The notes under the pieces were generated by a model. The model saw nothing but the letters and a program-made list of their open reading frames with translations, did not search any database and was not told where the DNA came from. Position numbers and translations under genes: made by a program. DNA of 29,240 bases from an uncultured Clostridia bacterium. GTDB taxonomy: Bacteria; Bacillota; Clostridia; Christensenellales; Pumilibacteraceae. The DNA lies in NCBI GenBank assembly GCA_934229275.1, contig CAKQDN010000023.1, forward strand, positions 1-29,240, given 5' to 3'. Positions 15,764-22,910 of the stretch are shown piece by piece; positions within the stretch are counted from its first letter, which is position 1; the number at the start of each line of letters is the position of its first letter.

Positions 15764-17341
15764 TTATTTTATTTTTGAAGAAATCTGAGTCCAATTGCTT
15801 TCCAAATATGTTTTATTGGCCGTAACAACAGCCGCCGCCGTCAAACTGCCTTCATAAAGTTTCTTAATATAATCGGATGCCTTCCCATTAAACATTTTGA
15901 AATCAACGCCGCCGATAGAAAATATTTTGGATGACGGTTGAAAAACGAACACCGAAGCTCTGTCAATCGTCTGTACGCTCTGCTGGAACGTCGACAAAGC
16001 AATATCGTCATACGTCGAATTTTTGCTAAGCTCTAAGGGAAGAGTTGCGCCGTTCGTCGCTTTGTAATATTCTTTCATTCCTTTATCGGAATACATATAG
16101 GTAATAAAACTTTTGATAAGTTCCGATTTCGGGGAATAAGACGATGCCGCCAAAACGTGCGCGCCGCCCTGCGAAGCGAACTGATATTTATTTGCATCTC
16201 TTACTATTTCGATATCCTCATCGGTAGCAAATTCCGGCTTTTCACCGCTTTGCCCTCTTACATATTTAACAATTGCGGCAAGCTTTGCGTCATCGCCCTC
16301 ATCGTCCGCTCCGTCGCTGTAAAAAGAAAGCTTTTTAGAGAGCGCGCTGATGATCGGCGTAGCGATATAGTCGATTTTAACGTTCGGGAAAGAGGCTCCT
16401 TGCTCTAATTCGATCCACGCACCGTTTACGCAGAAAACCGCCTGTCCTTTTAAAAATTGTCCTTGCATCGACGTAAAGTTAAGAGATTGAGATTTGCTGT
16501 TCTGGTATCCGTTATTGGCGGAAACAAGTTGCTCAACTACGTTAAACATTTCTCTTTGCCCGTCGTAACTAAAAAGGTTTTTAGAAATGATCCCTTCCGG
16601 ATCTTTGCCCGCAAGATATTTCTGAACATTTTCGGAACCTTCATATTGCATAAACCATGCAAACATAAAGCTCGAATAATACTCATCTTCCGCACAATAC
16701 ATAAACGGAGCAACGTCTGTACTGGCAGTCGATTTTTTAATTTTGTCGCAAACCGCAAACATCTGATCTGTCGTTACCGGGATGTCTGCGTCAGTCAGTT
16801 CCAAACTATCCCACACGCTGACGTTTCTTACAATGCCCATAATGCCTTCCATCCAAGGAAGCCCATAATACTTTCCGTTTATCTGGTATGTGTTTTTATA
16901 AGTGACATTAAGCTTGCTTGCAATGGTTGCGCCGCCCTCGCCGTCAAGTTCGGCATTTACAAGATCTGTTAAATCGAGATAAATATTATCGTATTTCTGT
17001 CCTTTGACAGTAACGCCGCCCTGATAAACTTTCTTCGCTAAATCGCTGCCTCTGTAAATAAATATATCTTGATTTGAAGCAAGGGATTCTATTTCAGTGG
17101 TAATCGCACTTGTTCCTTCGCTACCGACTTTTCTGGTTATCTTATATTTATTGCCCGTTTCATTTGCCCATGCACCGGCAATCGCGTCAAGCCAATCCAA
17201 TCCGTACCCAAGTTGTGCGGCTTCAATATAAAGCGTGTCGGAACGATTCTTATTTTTTCCGCAAGCCGAAAGTCCTGCTACACTCGCAGCAATTGCACCG
17301 ACTGAAACCAAACTAATAAATTTTTTTACATATTTATTCAT
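15764..17341 (-). CDS. Extracellular sugar-binding lipoprotein of a carbohydrate ABC importer
   Basis: This 525-aa protein has a lipoprotein signal ending LSAC (C27) and the family 1 solute-binding plan: DIFIYRGSDLAKKVYQGG, YQINGKYYGLPWMEGIMGIV in the first lobe, GQFLKGQAVFCVNGAW in the hinge region and EYYKATNGATLPL towards the end. Such proteins deliver oligosaccharides to MalF/MalG-type permeases. It lies directly downstream of the two permease genes (24-base gap) with AGAGG upstream of the ATG. At 525 aa it is longer than the common 420-450 aa, in line with binders of larger sugars. No ATPase gene accompanies the set; Clostridia usually supply a shared MsmX-type ATPase from elsewhere. The ligand cannot be read from sequence. 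Confidence 0.93.
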   Translation of the reverse strand: MNKYVKKFISLVSVGAIAASVAGLSACGKNKNRSDTLYIEAAQLGYGLDWLDAIAGAWANETGNKYKITRKVGSEGTSAITTEIESLASNQDIFIYRGSDLAKKVYQGGVTVKGQKYDNIYLDLTDLVNAELDGEGGATIASKLNVTYKNTYQINGKYYGLPWMEGIMGIVRNVSVWDSLELTDADIPVTTDQMFAVCDKIKKSTASTDVAPFMYCAEDEYYSSFMFAWFMQYEGSENVQKYLAGKDPEGIISKNLFSYDGQREMFNVVEQLVSANNGYQNSKSQSLNFTSMQGQFLKGQAVFCVNGAWIELEQGASFPNVKIDYIATPIISALSKKLSFYSDGADDEGDDAKLAAIVKYVRGQSGEKPEFATDEDIEIVRDANKYQFASQGGAHVLAASSYSPKSELIKSFITYMYSDKGMKEYYKATNGATLPLELSKNSTYDDIALSTFQQSVQTIDRASVFVFQPSSKIFSIGGVDFKMFNGKASDYIKKLYEGSLTAAAVVTANKTYLESNWTQISSKIK

Positions 17342-17365
17342 ATATATCCTCTTTTAAAATAAATT

Positions 17366-18259
17366 TTAACCTTTAAGCCCGCCTATATGCACTTTTTCCA
17401 TAATAGTATTCTGAAAACTTCCGAAAAGCACAAGAACAGGTACGATAGATATTAACACGCCCGCAAAGAACGAAGGTTCGTTAGAAGTATATTTTGCGGT
17501 TTCCCCAAAAGCGTATGCCCCATAGGAAAGAATAGGAAAACTTGAAAAATACAACAAGTTAGACGAATAATCATTCCACGTAGCAATTACATTCATTACA
17601 TATAACGCCGTTGCGCTCGGAATAAGCATAGGAAGCATTATTTTTAAATATACCTGCCAATGACTTGCGCCGTCCATAAAAGCGGCTTCTGCAAATTGCC
17701 AAGATATCGACTTATAAAATGCATAAAAATAGAAGAAATTCGCCCCGAATAAAGTTATATTTGTAAGAAGCATAAACGGGGTATCAATCATACCGATGTC
17801 GGTTAAAAGCTTATAAGACGCGCCGCCAGACCCGTAAATGGGCAAAATCGCCAACAACACCCCGAGTTTGTAAAGCCTTTTTGTAAATTTTGTTTTATAA
17901 AACACAAGAACGTAAGTTACCGTCGCCGTACAAAAAGAATTGATAAACGGACCTAAAAGAGAAATCCAGACGGAGTTGAACGTCATTTCAAAATAGCTTA
18001 CGCCGATAATCCGGTCCCAAACGGAAAAAACTTCCGCGAAATTTTTGAACGTAAAAGTACTCGGCCAACAAAATAATCTTTTTGCGATCTGATCATCGAG
18101 AAATGCGCTTTGATTTTCTTTTACTGCTATCAAAAACGCAAACAAAAAGAAAAACAATATAAAAACGGAATACAAAACAAAGACGATAAAAAATATAATA
18201 GTCGCAACCGTTTGAGGTTTCGTTTTCCCATCTGTAAAGTTATGGAATATTTTTTTCAT
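17366..18259 (-). CDS. Carbohydrate ABC transporter permease, MalG/UgpE type
   Basis: This 297-aa membrane protein has about six hydrophobic segments and the ATPase-docking EAA loop in the form EAAFMDGASHWQVYLKIMLP. The first transmembrane segment (about residues 17-42) follows a short basic N-terminus. It forms the inner-membrane channel with the neighbouring permease. The ATG overlaps the end of that gene by 4 bases (ATGA at 18256-18259), and AGGAGG lies within it, so the two subunits are made together. The length fits the family. Confidence 0.93.
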   Translation of the reverse strand: MKKIFHNFTDGKTKPQTVATIIFFIVFVLYSVFILFFFLFAFLIAVKENQSAFLDDQIAKRLFCWPSTFTFKNFAEVFSVWDRIIGVSYFEMTFNSVWISLLGPFINSFCTATVTYVLVFYKTKFTKRLYKLGVLLAILPIYGSGGASYKLLTDIGMIDTPFMLLTNITLFGANFFYFYAFYKSISWQFAEAAFMDGASHWQVYLKIMLPMLIPSATALYVMNVIATWNDYSSNLLYFSSFPILSYGAYAFGETAKYTSNEPSFFAGVLISIVPVLVLFGSFQNTIMEKVHIGGLKG

Positions 18260-19182
18260 AATGTATCCTCCTCATCTCGCTTGTCGCTGTAAACAAGACG
18301 TTTCACAAGCATTGTTATCGGGAATACAATTATCGTCATCACCACGCCTACCGCCGAAGCGTAATACAAATCCTGCGATTTTCCGACGCCGCTGACAAGC
18401 GCATACAAAAGGTAAGATAAAGTCATCGTTTCCGAAGCGCCTTTGGTAAATGCAAGAATCGGTCCGCTTGCGGATAAAATACCGGTCATTTTTAATATAA
18501 TTATCGTAGAAATCGTCGGCCACATCATAGGAAGAACCAATAAAAATAATTCTTTTACCCAACCGCAACCATCAATCTTACCGGCCTCTAACACTTCACT
18601 GTTTATGCCGTTCATCGAGCCGCCCAAAACAATAATGTTTCCGCCGAAACTGAATGCTATACTGTAAAATACAATCGTAATCATAGCGTCGGGCGCTTTT
18701 GAAAGCAGATAAACGAATTCTTTTCCATGCCCCGTCATATAAGCGTCTACAATGCCGCCGTCCCCTATCGCATACTTGAATAAAACAACCAACACGGAAG
18801 ACGAAATAACGGCAGGCAAATAGAATACAAATCTGAAAAATCTGAATCCCGGCATCTTCTTAAAAAAGAAGTAACTCATAAAAATCGAAACGGGGAAAAC
18901 AATCAACAAATCGCTGAAAAAAAATATAAGCGTGTTTTTTACCGCCATCAATATCTCGTCTAGCCCGGAATCTTTACTGAAAATCAATCGAAAATTTTCA
19001 AAACTGAACTTTTCTACAAGATTCCCGGTAGAATAATCGGGGCGCTGAAAAGCCATCAGCAACGAATTGAAATTGATGTATACGAAAAATACGAGAAAAA
19101 ACAAAGTGGGAACGATAAGTGCCGAAAACATAAACAATTTTCGGCTTCGCTCTTCTTGATTTTTTACCTTTTTGTTTTCCAT
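18256..19182 (-). CDS. Carbohydrate ABC transporter permease, MalF/UgpA type
   Basis: This 308-aa membrane protein has six predicted hydrophobic segments, the first at about 17-38 after a charged start (ENKKVKNQEERSRK). The EAA loop reads EAGKIDGCGWVKELFLLVLP, diverged at the third residue but in the right place. It partners the overlapping MalG-type gene. The start at 19182 has AAAGGA upstream with loose spacing. The 99 bases before it hold a strong stem-loop and the end of the anchored surface-protein gene, so its expression probably depends on read-through from the promoter at 21435-21463. Confidence 0.92.
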   Translation of the reverse strand: MENKKVKNQEERSRKLFMFSALIVPTLFFLVFFVYINFNSLLMAFQRPDYSTGNLVEKFSFENFRLIFSKDSGLDEILMAVKNTLIFFFSDLLIVFPVSIFMSYFFFKKMPGFRFFRFVFYLPAVISSSVLVVLFKYAIGDGGIVDAYMTGHGKEFVYLLSKAPDAMITIVFYSIAFSFGGNIIVLGGSMNGINSEVLEAGKIDGCGWVKELFLLVLPMMWPTISTIIILKMTGILSASGPILAFTKGASETMTLSYLLYALVSGVGKSQDLYYASAVGVVMTIIVFPITMLVKRLVYSDKRDEEDTL

Positions 19183-19206
19183 TGTAACTTTTTATCCTTT
19201 TTAACA

Positions 19207-19238
19207 CCCGCACTCCGTTATTTAAAAAGAAGTGCGGG
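19207..19238 (-). repeat. Stem-loop between surface-protein gene and ABC permease genes
   Basis: CCCGCACT (19207-19214) and AGTGCGGG (19231-19238) form a perfect GC-rich 8-bp stem with a 16-base loop. On the minus-strand transcript the stem is followed by TGTTAAAAAGG rather than a U-tract, so it is not a canonical terminator for that strand. It could stop exonucleases or adjust the ratio of surface protein to transporter. On the plus strand it is followed by a T-rich stretch, but no plus-strand gene leads into it. Confidence 0.55.
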
Positions 19239-19281
19239 CATCGGTTGATTTTTATTATTTATAAATGTTTCATAAATATTT

Positions 19282-21381
19282 TTATTGATGATTTTTTCTT
19301 CTGCGGAAGAATATCACGCCAAGCGCACAAAGCATTACAGCCGTCAATGGCGCCAATGAAATGCTTGAACTGCAACCGGATTTCTTTTCTTCGATATCGA
19401 GGTTTTTATCGCCGCCGAGTTTAACTCCGCAAACGTCGCATTTTTTATCGTTATCGCCGTCGGTATGCGTTGCCTCGTCCACTTTTTCGCCGCAGATTTT
19501 GCATTCATGCCAATGATTTGTTTCATCGCTTTTCCACTTGGATGCGGCTTCATGCCCAAGCTTTTCAAGCAACCCGCCGTCGGCGTCGTTTTTCCATTCG
19601 TCAAGGTTTTCGATTTCGGCAGTACAAGCAGCATCTTCAAAATATTTGCCGCACTTTTCGCAATGATAGTAATCAAGGCATCCGTCCGTCGTACAGGTTT
19701 CCTTCACTTCGGCAATATGTTCTGCCTTGTAATCGGTTTTCTCATTAAGCCAGCAGTTGTAGTGAACCATATAAAACGTGATTTTTTCAAACTTGAATCC
19801 TGTACCATCTGAAAGTTTATATTCGCCCGCGGGAATCGTGATTTCCACGATATCATCGTAAATGCTCGTTGCAAAATTAAGCCATAAAATACTCTTATCC
19901 AATTGCATTTGGCTCGACGTAACGGTAGCTTCCGTTCCGTCCGCTTTTTTTACTTTTAAGGCGATTTTCTGATCTGCAAATTGTCCCCATTCTTTATCGC
20001 TCCACGACCGGACTTCGGCTTCTCCGATATATTTTATCGCAAATATAGAATCGCTTGAACTTCCGTTCTTTGCCTCTTCTAAAACAAATTCGCTGCTCTT
20101 AAATATATGACCGGAATACTCGACAACGGGGCAAGCAATCTCGTCTTTGGTGATGGTCATAGACTCGGTAACCTTCGTTTCGCCGATTTTCCAATAACCG
20201 CTATAATTTGTTCCGCAAGCTACTTCGGGAAGCGTTCCCACCTTTTCGCCTGCTTTTAATGTTTTGGTACAGAAAATTTCGGTGATGGTAAAGTTCCTGA
20301 ATTGTATTTCCAGATCGTTCCACGCACACTGAACGCCGAACAACGTACTATCAGCCGTCGCTTTCCATTCGTAGCTATATGTATTCCAACTTTCAACAAT
20401 CCATTCGCCTTCCTTAATTACATTCCAATCCGATGTAAATAAATGCACGCCGATTCCGCCTGTTTCGCCAACAGCCTGAGCCTCGAATTTGATAGAATAA
20501 GTCCTTCCTTGAACCGTGTTATAGGAATAAAAGACCGACTTCCCTGCCTCAGAAAACGTAAAGTCTAAGACCCCGTCGGACAAAGTCGGGGAAACTATCC
20601 CGCTCCACCCCTCAGTGGTCATCAGATTCGTTTCTTTTTGAAAAGACAAAGTATACGCTTTTTCATAAACGGGAACGGCATTTTTATCGGCAGCATAGTT
20701 ATAGATTGTTTCAGCGTTGATAGCAACGCCGTCTATTTCCCAATGCCCGATATATCCTTTTTCCTCGGGAACGGCGGGGAGATTACCGATCGCCGCGTCT
20801 GCAGTAACCGTAATATCGTCCGCCAATTTTTCGGTTATTGTAAAGTTTTTAAGTTGAAAACCTTTTTTACCCCAATCGGTAAAACGCAAATACGAAATAT
20901 TTTTAGTCGGAGTGTATTTTATGGAAACGGTACTCCAATCCGCTTTGATACCCGTAATAACGCCTTCGCTGTTTATCGTGGCATTACCCGCAACAACTCC
21001 GCCTTTAAATATGCAATCCCAGGTTTGTTGAACCTTGTCGCTGTCCGCATAAACCCAGCATCCCGTACCACTTTCGTCATCGGTTCTTATGTCCATTTTT
21101 ATAACGTATGTCTTTCCGTTCTTTAACGAAATTGCAGGTGAATAACCATCGGTACCCGAGGTAAACGAAAGAGTCAGAACGTCATCGGTTATTGTGGCAT
21201 ATCCGTCGGCCCAACCGTCTTTTATCATGTTCGTCGATTCACCAAGGAAAGACAAAGTATAACTCGTATCTCCTTCTGCGCTTGCTTTTTTTGTATTGCC
21301 GAAGCCCAAAGCCAAGGCAAACGACGCAAAAAGGCAAACAAAGAGCGATATAATCGCAAAGTGTTTTTTGGTTTTTGTCAT
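19282..21381 (-). CDS. Modular surface protein with sugar-binding-like repeats, Cys-rich stalk and C-terminal membrane anchor
   Basis: This 699-aa protein has a signal peptide cleaved near KKASA (residue 35). Module A (41-241) carries a CBM-like beta-sandwich ending in FQLKNFTITE and a wing with YIGHWEIDGVAI. A diverged second copy spans 242-420 (FRNFTITE, YSGYWKIG). Module C (424-540; FADQKIALKVKKADG, LQLDKS-like QMQLDKS) follows. Then comes a Cys-rich part with paired cysteines at 563/568, 574/577, 627/630 and 648/651, resembling repeats seen in gut Firmicutes surface proteins. The end is KKSGCSSSISLAPL, a hydrophobic helix and FFRRRKNHQ. There is no LPxTG motif. No catalytic domain is visible; capture of glycan at the surface is inferred. 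AGGAGGG precedes the ATG, and the promoter and putative AraC operator lie just upstream. Confidence 0.85.
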   Translation of the reverse strand: MTKTKKHFAIISLFVCLFASFALALGFGNTKKASAEGDTSYTLSFLGESTNMIKDGWADGYATITDDVLTLSFTSGTDGYSPAISLKNGKTYVIKMDIRTDDESGTGCWVYADSDKVQQTWDCIFKGGVVAGNATINSEGVITGIKADWSTVSIKYTPTKNISYLRFTDWGKKGFQLKNFTITEKLADDITVTADAAIGNLPAVPEEKGYIGHWEIDGVAINAETIYNYAADKNAVPVYEKAYTLSFQKETNLMTTEGWSGIVSPTLSDGVLDFTFSEAGKSVFYSYNTVQGRTYSIKFEAQAVGETGGIGVHLFTSDWNVIKEGEWIVESWNTYSYEWKATADSTLFGVQCAWNDLEIQFRNFTITEIFCTKTLKAGEKVGTLPEVACGTNYSGYWKIGETKVTESMTITKDEIACPVVEYSGHIFKSSEFVLEEAKNGSSSDSIFAIKYIGEAEVRSWSDKEWGQFADQKIALKVKKADGTEATVTSSQMQLDKSILWLNFATSIYDDIVEITIPAGEYKLSDGTGFKFEKITFYMVHYNCWLNEKTDYKAEHIAEVKETCTTDGCLDYYHCEKCGKYFEDAACTAEIENLDEWKNDADGGLLEKLGHEAASKWKSDETNHWHECKICGEKVDEATHTDGDNDKKCDVCGVKLGGDKNLDIEEKKSGCSSSISLAPLTAVMLCALGVIFFRRRKNHQ
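20665..21261 (-). repeat. Duplicated surface module, copy 1 (in the 699-aa protein)
   Basis: This codes for residues 41-239 of the 699-aa protein and is nearly the same as 24873-25469 in the 1142-aa protein, at both protein and DNA level. Shared strings include DGWADGYATI/EGWADGYATI, GTDGYSPAISLK, ISYLRFTDW, FQLKNFTITEK, NLPAVPE and GHWEIDGVAI. Direct orientation. Confidence 0.9.
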
Positions 21382-21434
21382 AATTCCCTCCTGAAAATTC
21401 CCGAATTTTTCGAGAAAATTTTTACCGCATATAA

Positions 21435-21463
21435 ATTATATTCCCAAAACATTTCTTCGTCAA
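21435..21463 (-). promoter_or_regulatory. Sigma-A promoter for the 699-aa surface protein and probably the ABC/GH genes
   Basis: On the minus strand TTGACG (21458-21463) and TATAAT (21435-21440) are separated by exactly 17 bp. Transcription should begin near 21428, leaving a leader of about 45 bases before the ATG at 21381. The putative operator begins 7 bp upstream of the -35 box, in the same geometry as the promoter at 26395-26423. Confidence 0.8.
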
Positions 21464-21470
21464 TAGTCAA

Positions 21471-21498
21471 AACCGACAAATTTTTGTTCTAAACCAAC
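21471..21498 (-). promoter_or_regulatory. Putative AraC-type operator, copy 1
   Basis: Two direct half-sites, AACCGAC (21471-21477) and AACCAAC (21492-21498), start 21 bp apart. The 28-bp element differs from the copy at 26431-26458 at only two positions. Direct repeats two helical turns apart, next to a -35 box, are typical of AraC-family activator sites. The regulator assignment (AraC gene at 26521) is inference. Confidence 0.7.
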
Positions 21499-21552
21499 TT
21501 TTTATGTTTTAAAAAATGCTCTTACGGCCTTTGTTATTTACACTACGTTTAT

Positions 21553-22698
21553 TTACTCAATAATCACAAGTTGACCGGGGGCAAGCCATTCGCTGTATTT
21601 TTTGCCGTTATATTCTCCGCTCACTATGTCTATCATTTTTTGATCCTGATTCGTTATGCAAATGAATTTATTTCCGTCTTTTTCAAACTCGGAAATAATC
21701 TGACTCGTTCCGAAGCCGCCGTCCTTTATGGTAAACCCGTCTATTATTCCGTCTTTATACTCTTCAACTCCGCCGTAAACATTGCCTCTGTGAAAGACTT
21801 TTAAGAGTTTACTGCCAACGAATTTTTCACTGTAATACTGCAAAAATATTCTGTTTTCTTCCGACAAAAGCGCAAACATAGGCGTTTTTTCCAAAAATGT
21901 ATTTATGGGTGATTCACGAAAAGAAGAAAATTTCTCCCTTTCATAGATAAAAAACCATAAAATGCCTTGCACACCGTGCGCAAGCGCCGTATATATCTGC
22001 CACCTTATATCGTCGCGATCGGGCGTACGATAACACCAATGCCCTACAGATAAAAGCGTTGTCCAGAACGGAATACCTGCCTTATCCGCGGCTTTTTTGA
22101 AAATCACAAGGTTTTTGAAATATTCCTCTAACCCTTTTTCTTTCTGAATTGCATAATTGCATTGTGTATAGCAATCATAACACAGGCAGAAGAGTTTCGC
22201 TTCCTTTGCGGTTTCCGCAAGCATTTCGAGAACGGTATTCTCGTCTTCTATTCCGCTGTTTTTAAAACCGAAAAGAGGAAAAAAGTTTACAAACCCGCGC
22301 GAAAGCGAATTAACGATTTTCGCCGCGCCTTTCATATCCTCCCAGGTTTTAGTCCCGGGCGTCGGTTCGTCGCCTATATGAAAAGCAAAAAATGCAGGAT
22401 GATTTCCGAAATCTTCTATCGCTTCTTTAACAGCCTTGGTAAATTCTTCTTCGGTGTGCGAGGCATAATAATTCCAATGCGTTCTGTAATCGCACACGAT
22501 CACCTTGATGCCGCGCTTTTGTGCTTCATCAAGCGTATCTGAAATATATTGCTTGTCTTCCGGCTTTTCATACTCGCTGGACATTGCAAGCGTCATACCG
22601 AGCTGTTGCCAATCTTCCGCCGCAGACTTAACTTCTAACACGTTGGAATGCGTATAATTCCAGAACCCGACGGGATAAACATTTTTTTCTTCGTTCAT
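21553..22698 (-). CDS. Cytoplasmic TIM-barrel glycoside-hydrolase-like protein
   Basis: This 381-aa protein has no signal peptide. It is built as a barrel: alternating strands and helices start at YPVGFWNYTH, then RGIKVIVCDYRTHWNY and NHPAFFAFHIGDEP (99-112), where E111 follows strand 4 as an acid/base residue does in clan GH-A. A second carboxylate candidate is E253 in ILWFFIYERE. A small beta domain closes the C-terminus (ICITNQDQKMIDIVSGEYNG). It shares this plan with the C-terminal barrel of the 1142-aa secreted protein (AVAGYVIDEPTKYE), so the pair may act on the same glycan inside and outside the cell. I cannot name a CAZy family. The Shine-Dalgarno site is weak, with the small-peptide gene 30 bases upstream. 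Confidence 0.7.
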   Translation of the reverse strand: MNEEKNVYPVGFWNYTHSNVLEVKSAAEDWQQLGMTLAMSSEYEKPEDKQYISDTLDEAQKRGIKVIVCDYRTHWNYYASHTEEEFTKAVKEAIEDFGNHPAFFAFHIGDEPTPGTKTWEDMKGAAKIVNSLSRGFVNFFPLFGFKNSGIEDENTVLEMLAETAKEAKLFCLCYDCYTQCNYAIQKEKGLEEYFKNLVIFKKAADKAGIPFWTTLLSVGHWCYRTPDRDDIRWQIYTALAHGVQGILWFFIYEREKFSSFRESPINTFLEKTPMFALLSEENRIFLQYYSEKFVGSKLLKVFHRGNVYGGVEEYKDGIIDGFTIKDGGFGTSQIISEFEKDGNKFICITNQDQKMIDIVSGEYNGKKYSEWLAPGQLVIIE

Positions 22699-22728
22699 AA
22701 TAATTTTGTAAATTCTGAAAAGCTATTA

Positions 22729-22893
22729 TCAATCAATGCCGAATGTTGATGTCGTTTGAAAGCTATCCGACACTTTACCTTCAAAATCAGACCACTTAAC
22801 GAAATTGTCGCCATTGGACGCGCTTATTATATCCGTCTTTATATCAGTATCGAAACTTAAAATTTTCACGTCGGGAGAATTATATTTTTTCAT
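22729..22893 (-). CDS. 54-aa acidic peptide of unknown function
   Basis: The ATG at 22891-22893 lies 7 bases after GAGAGGTG, a good ribosome site, in the 17-base space after the secreted 1142-aa protein gene; the frame ends in TGA at 22729-22731. The product starts MKKYNSPDVKILSFDTDIKT and continues DIISASNGDN before an acidic, Ser/Thr-rich end. It contains no Cys, no transmembrane segment and no signal peptide. The pattern MKKY-x-x-P followed by D-I-I-x-x-S resembles tiny unannotated proteins I recall beside surface-protein genes in gut Clostridia; that likeness is from memory. Being translated from the same transcript as two glycan-related proteins suggests a linked but unknown role. Confidence 0.7.
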   Translation of the reverse strand: MKKYNSPDVKILSFDTDIKTDIISASNGDNFVKWSDFEGKVSDSFQTTSTFGID

Positions 22894-22910
22894 TTTTATT
22901 CACCTCTCTT

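Noticed and set aside
19239..19247. ATCGGTT, one mismatch from the operator half-site GTCGGTT
   Set aside because: It is a single half-site in the opposite orientation with no partner 21 bp away and no promoter nearby.
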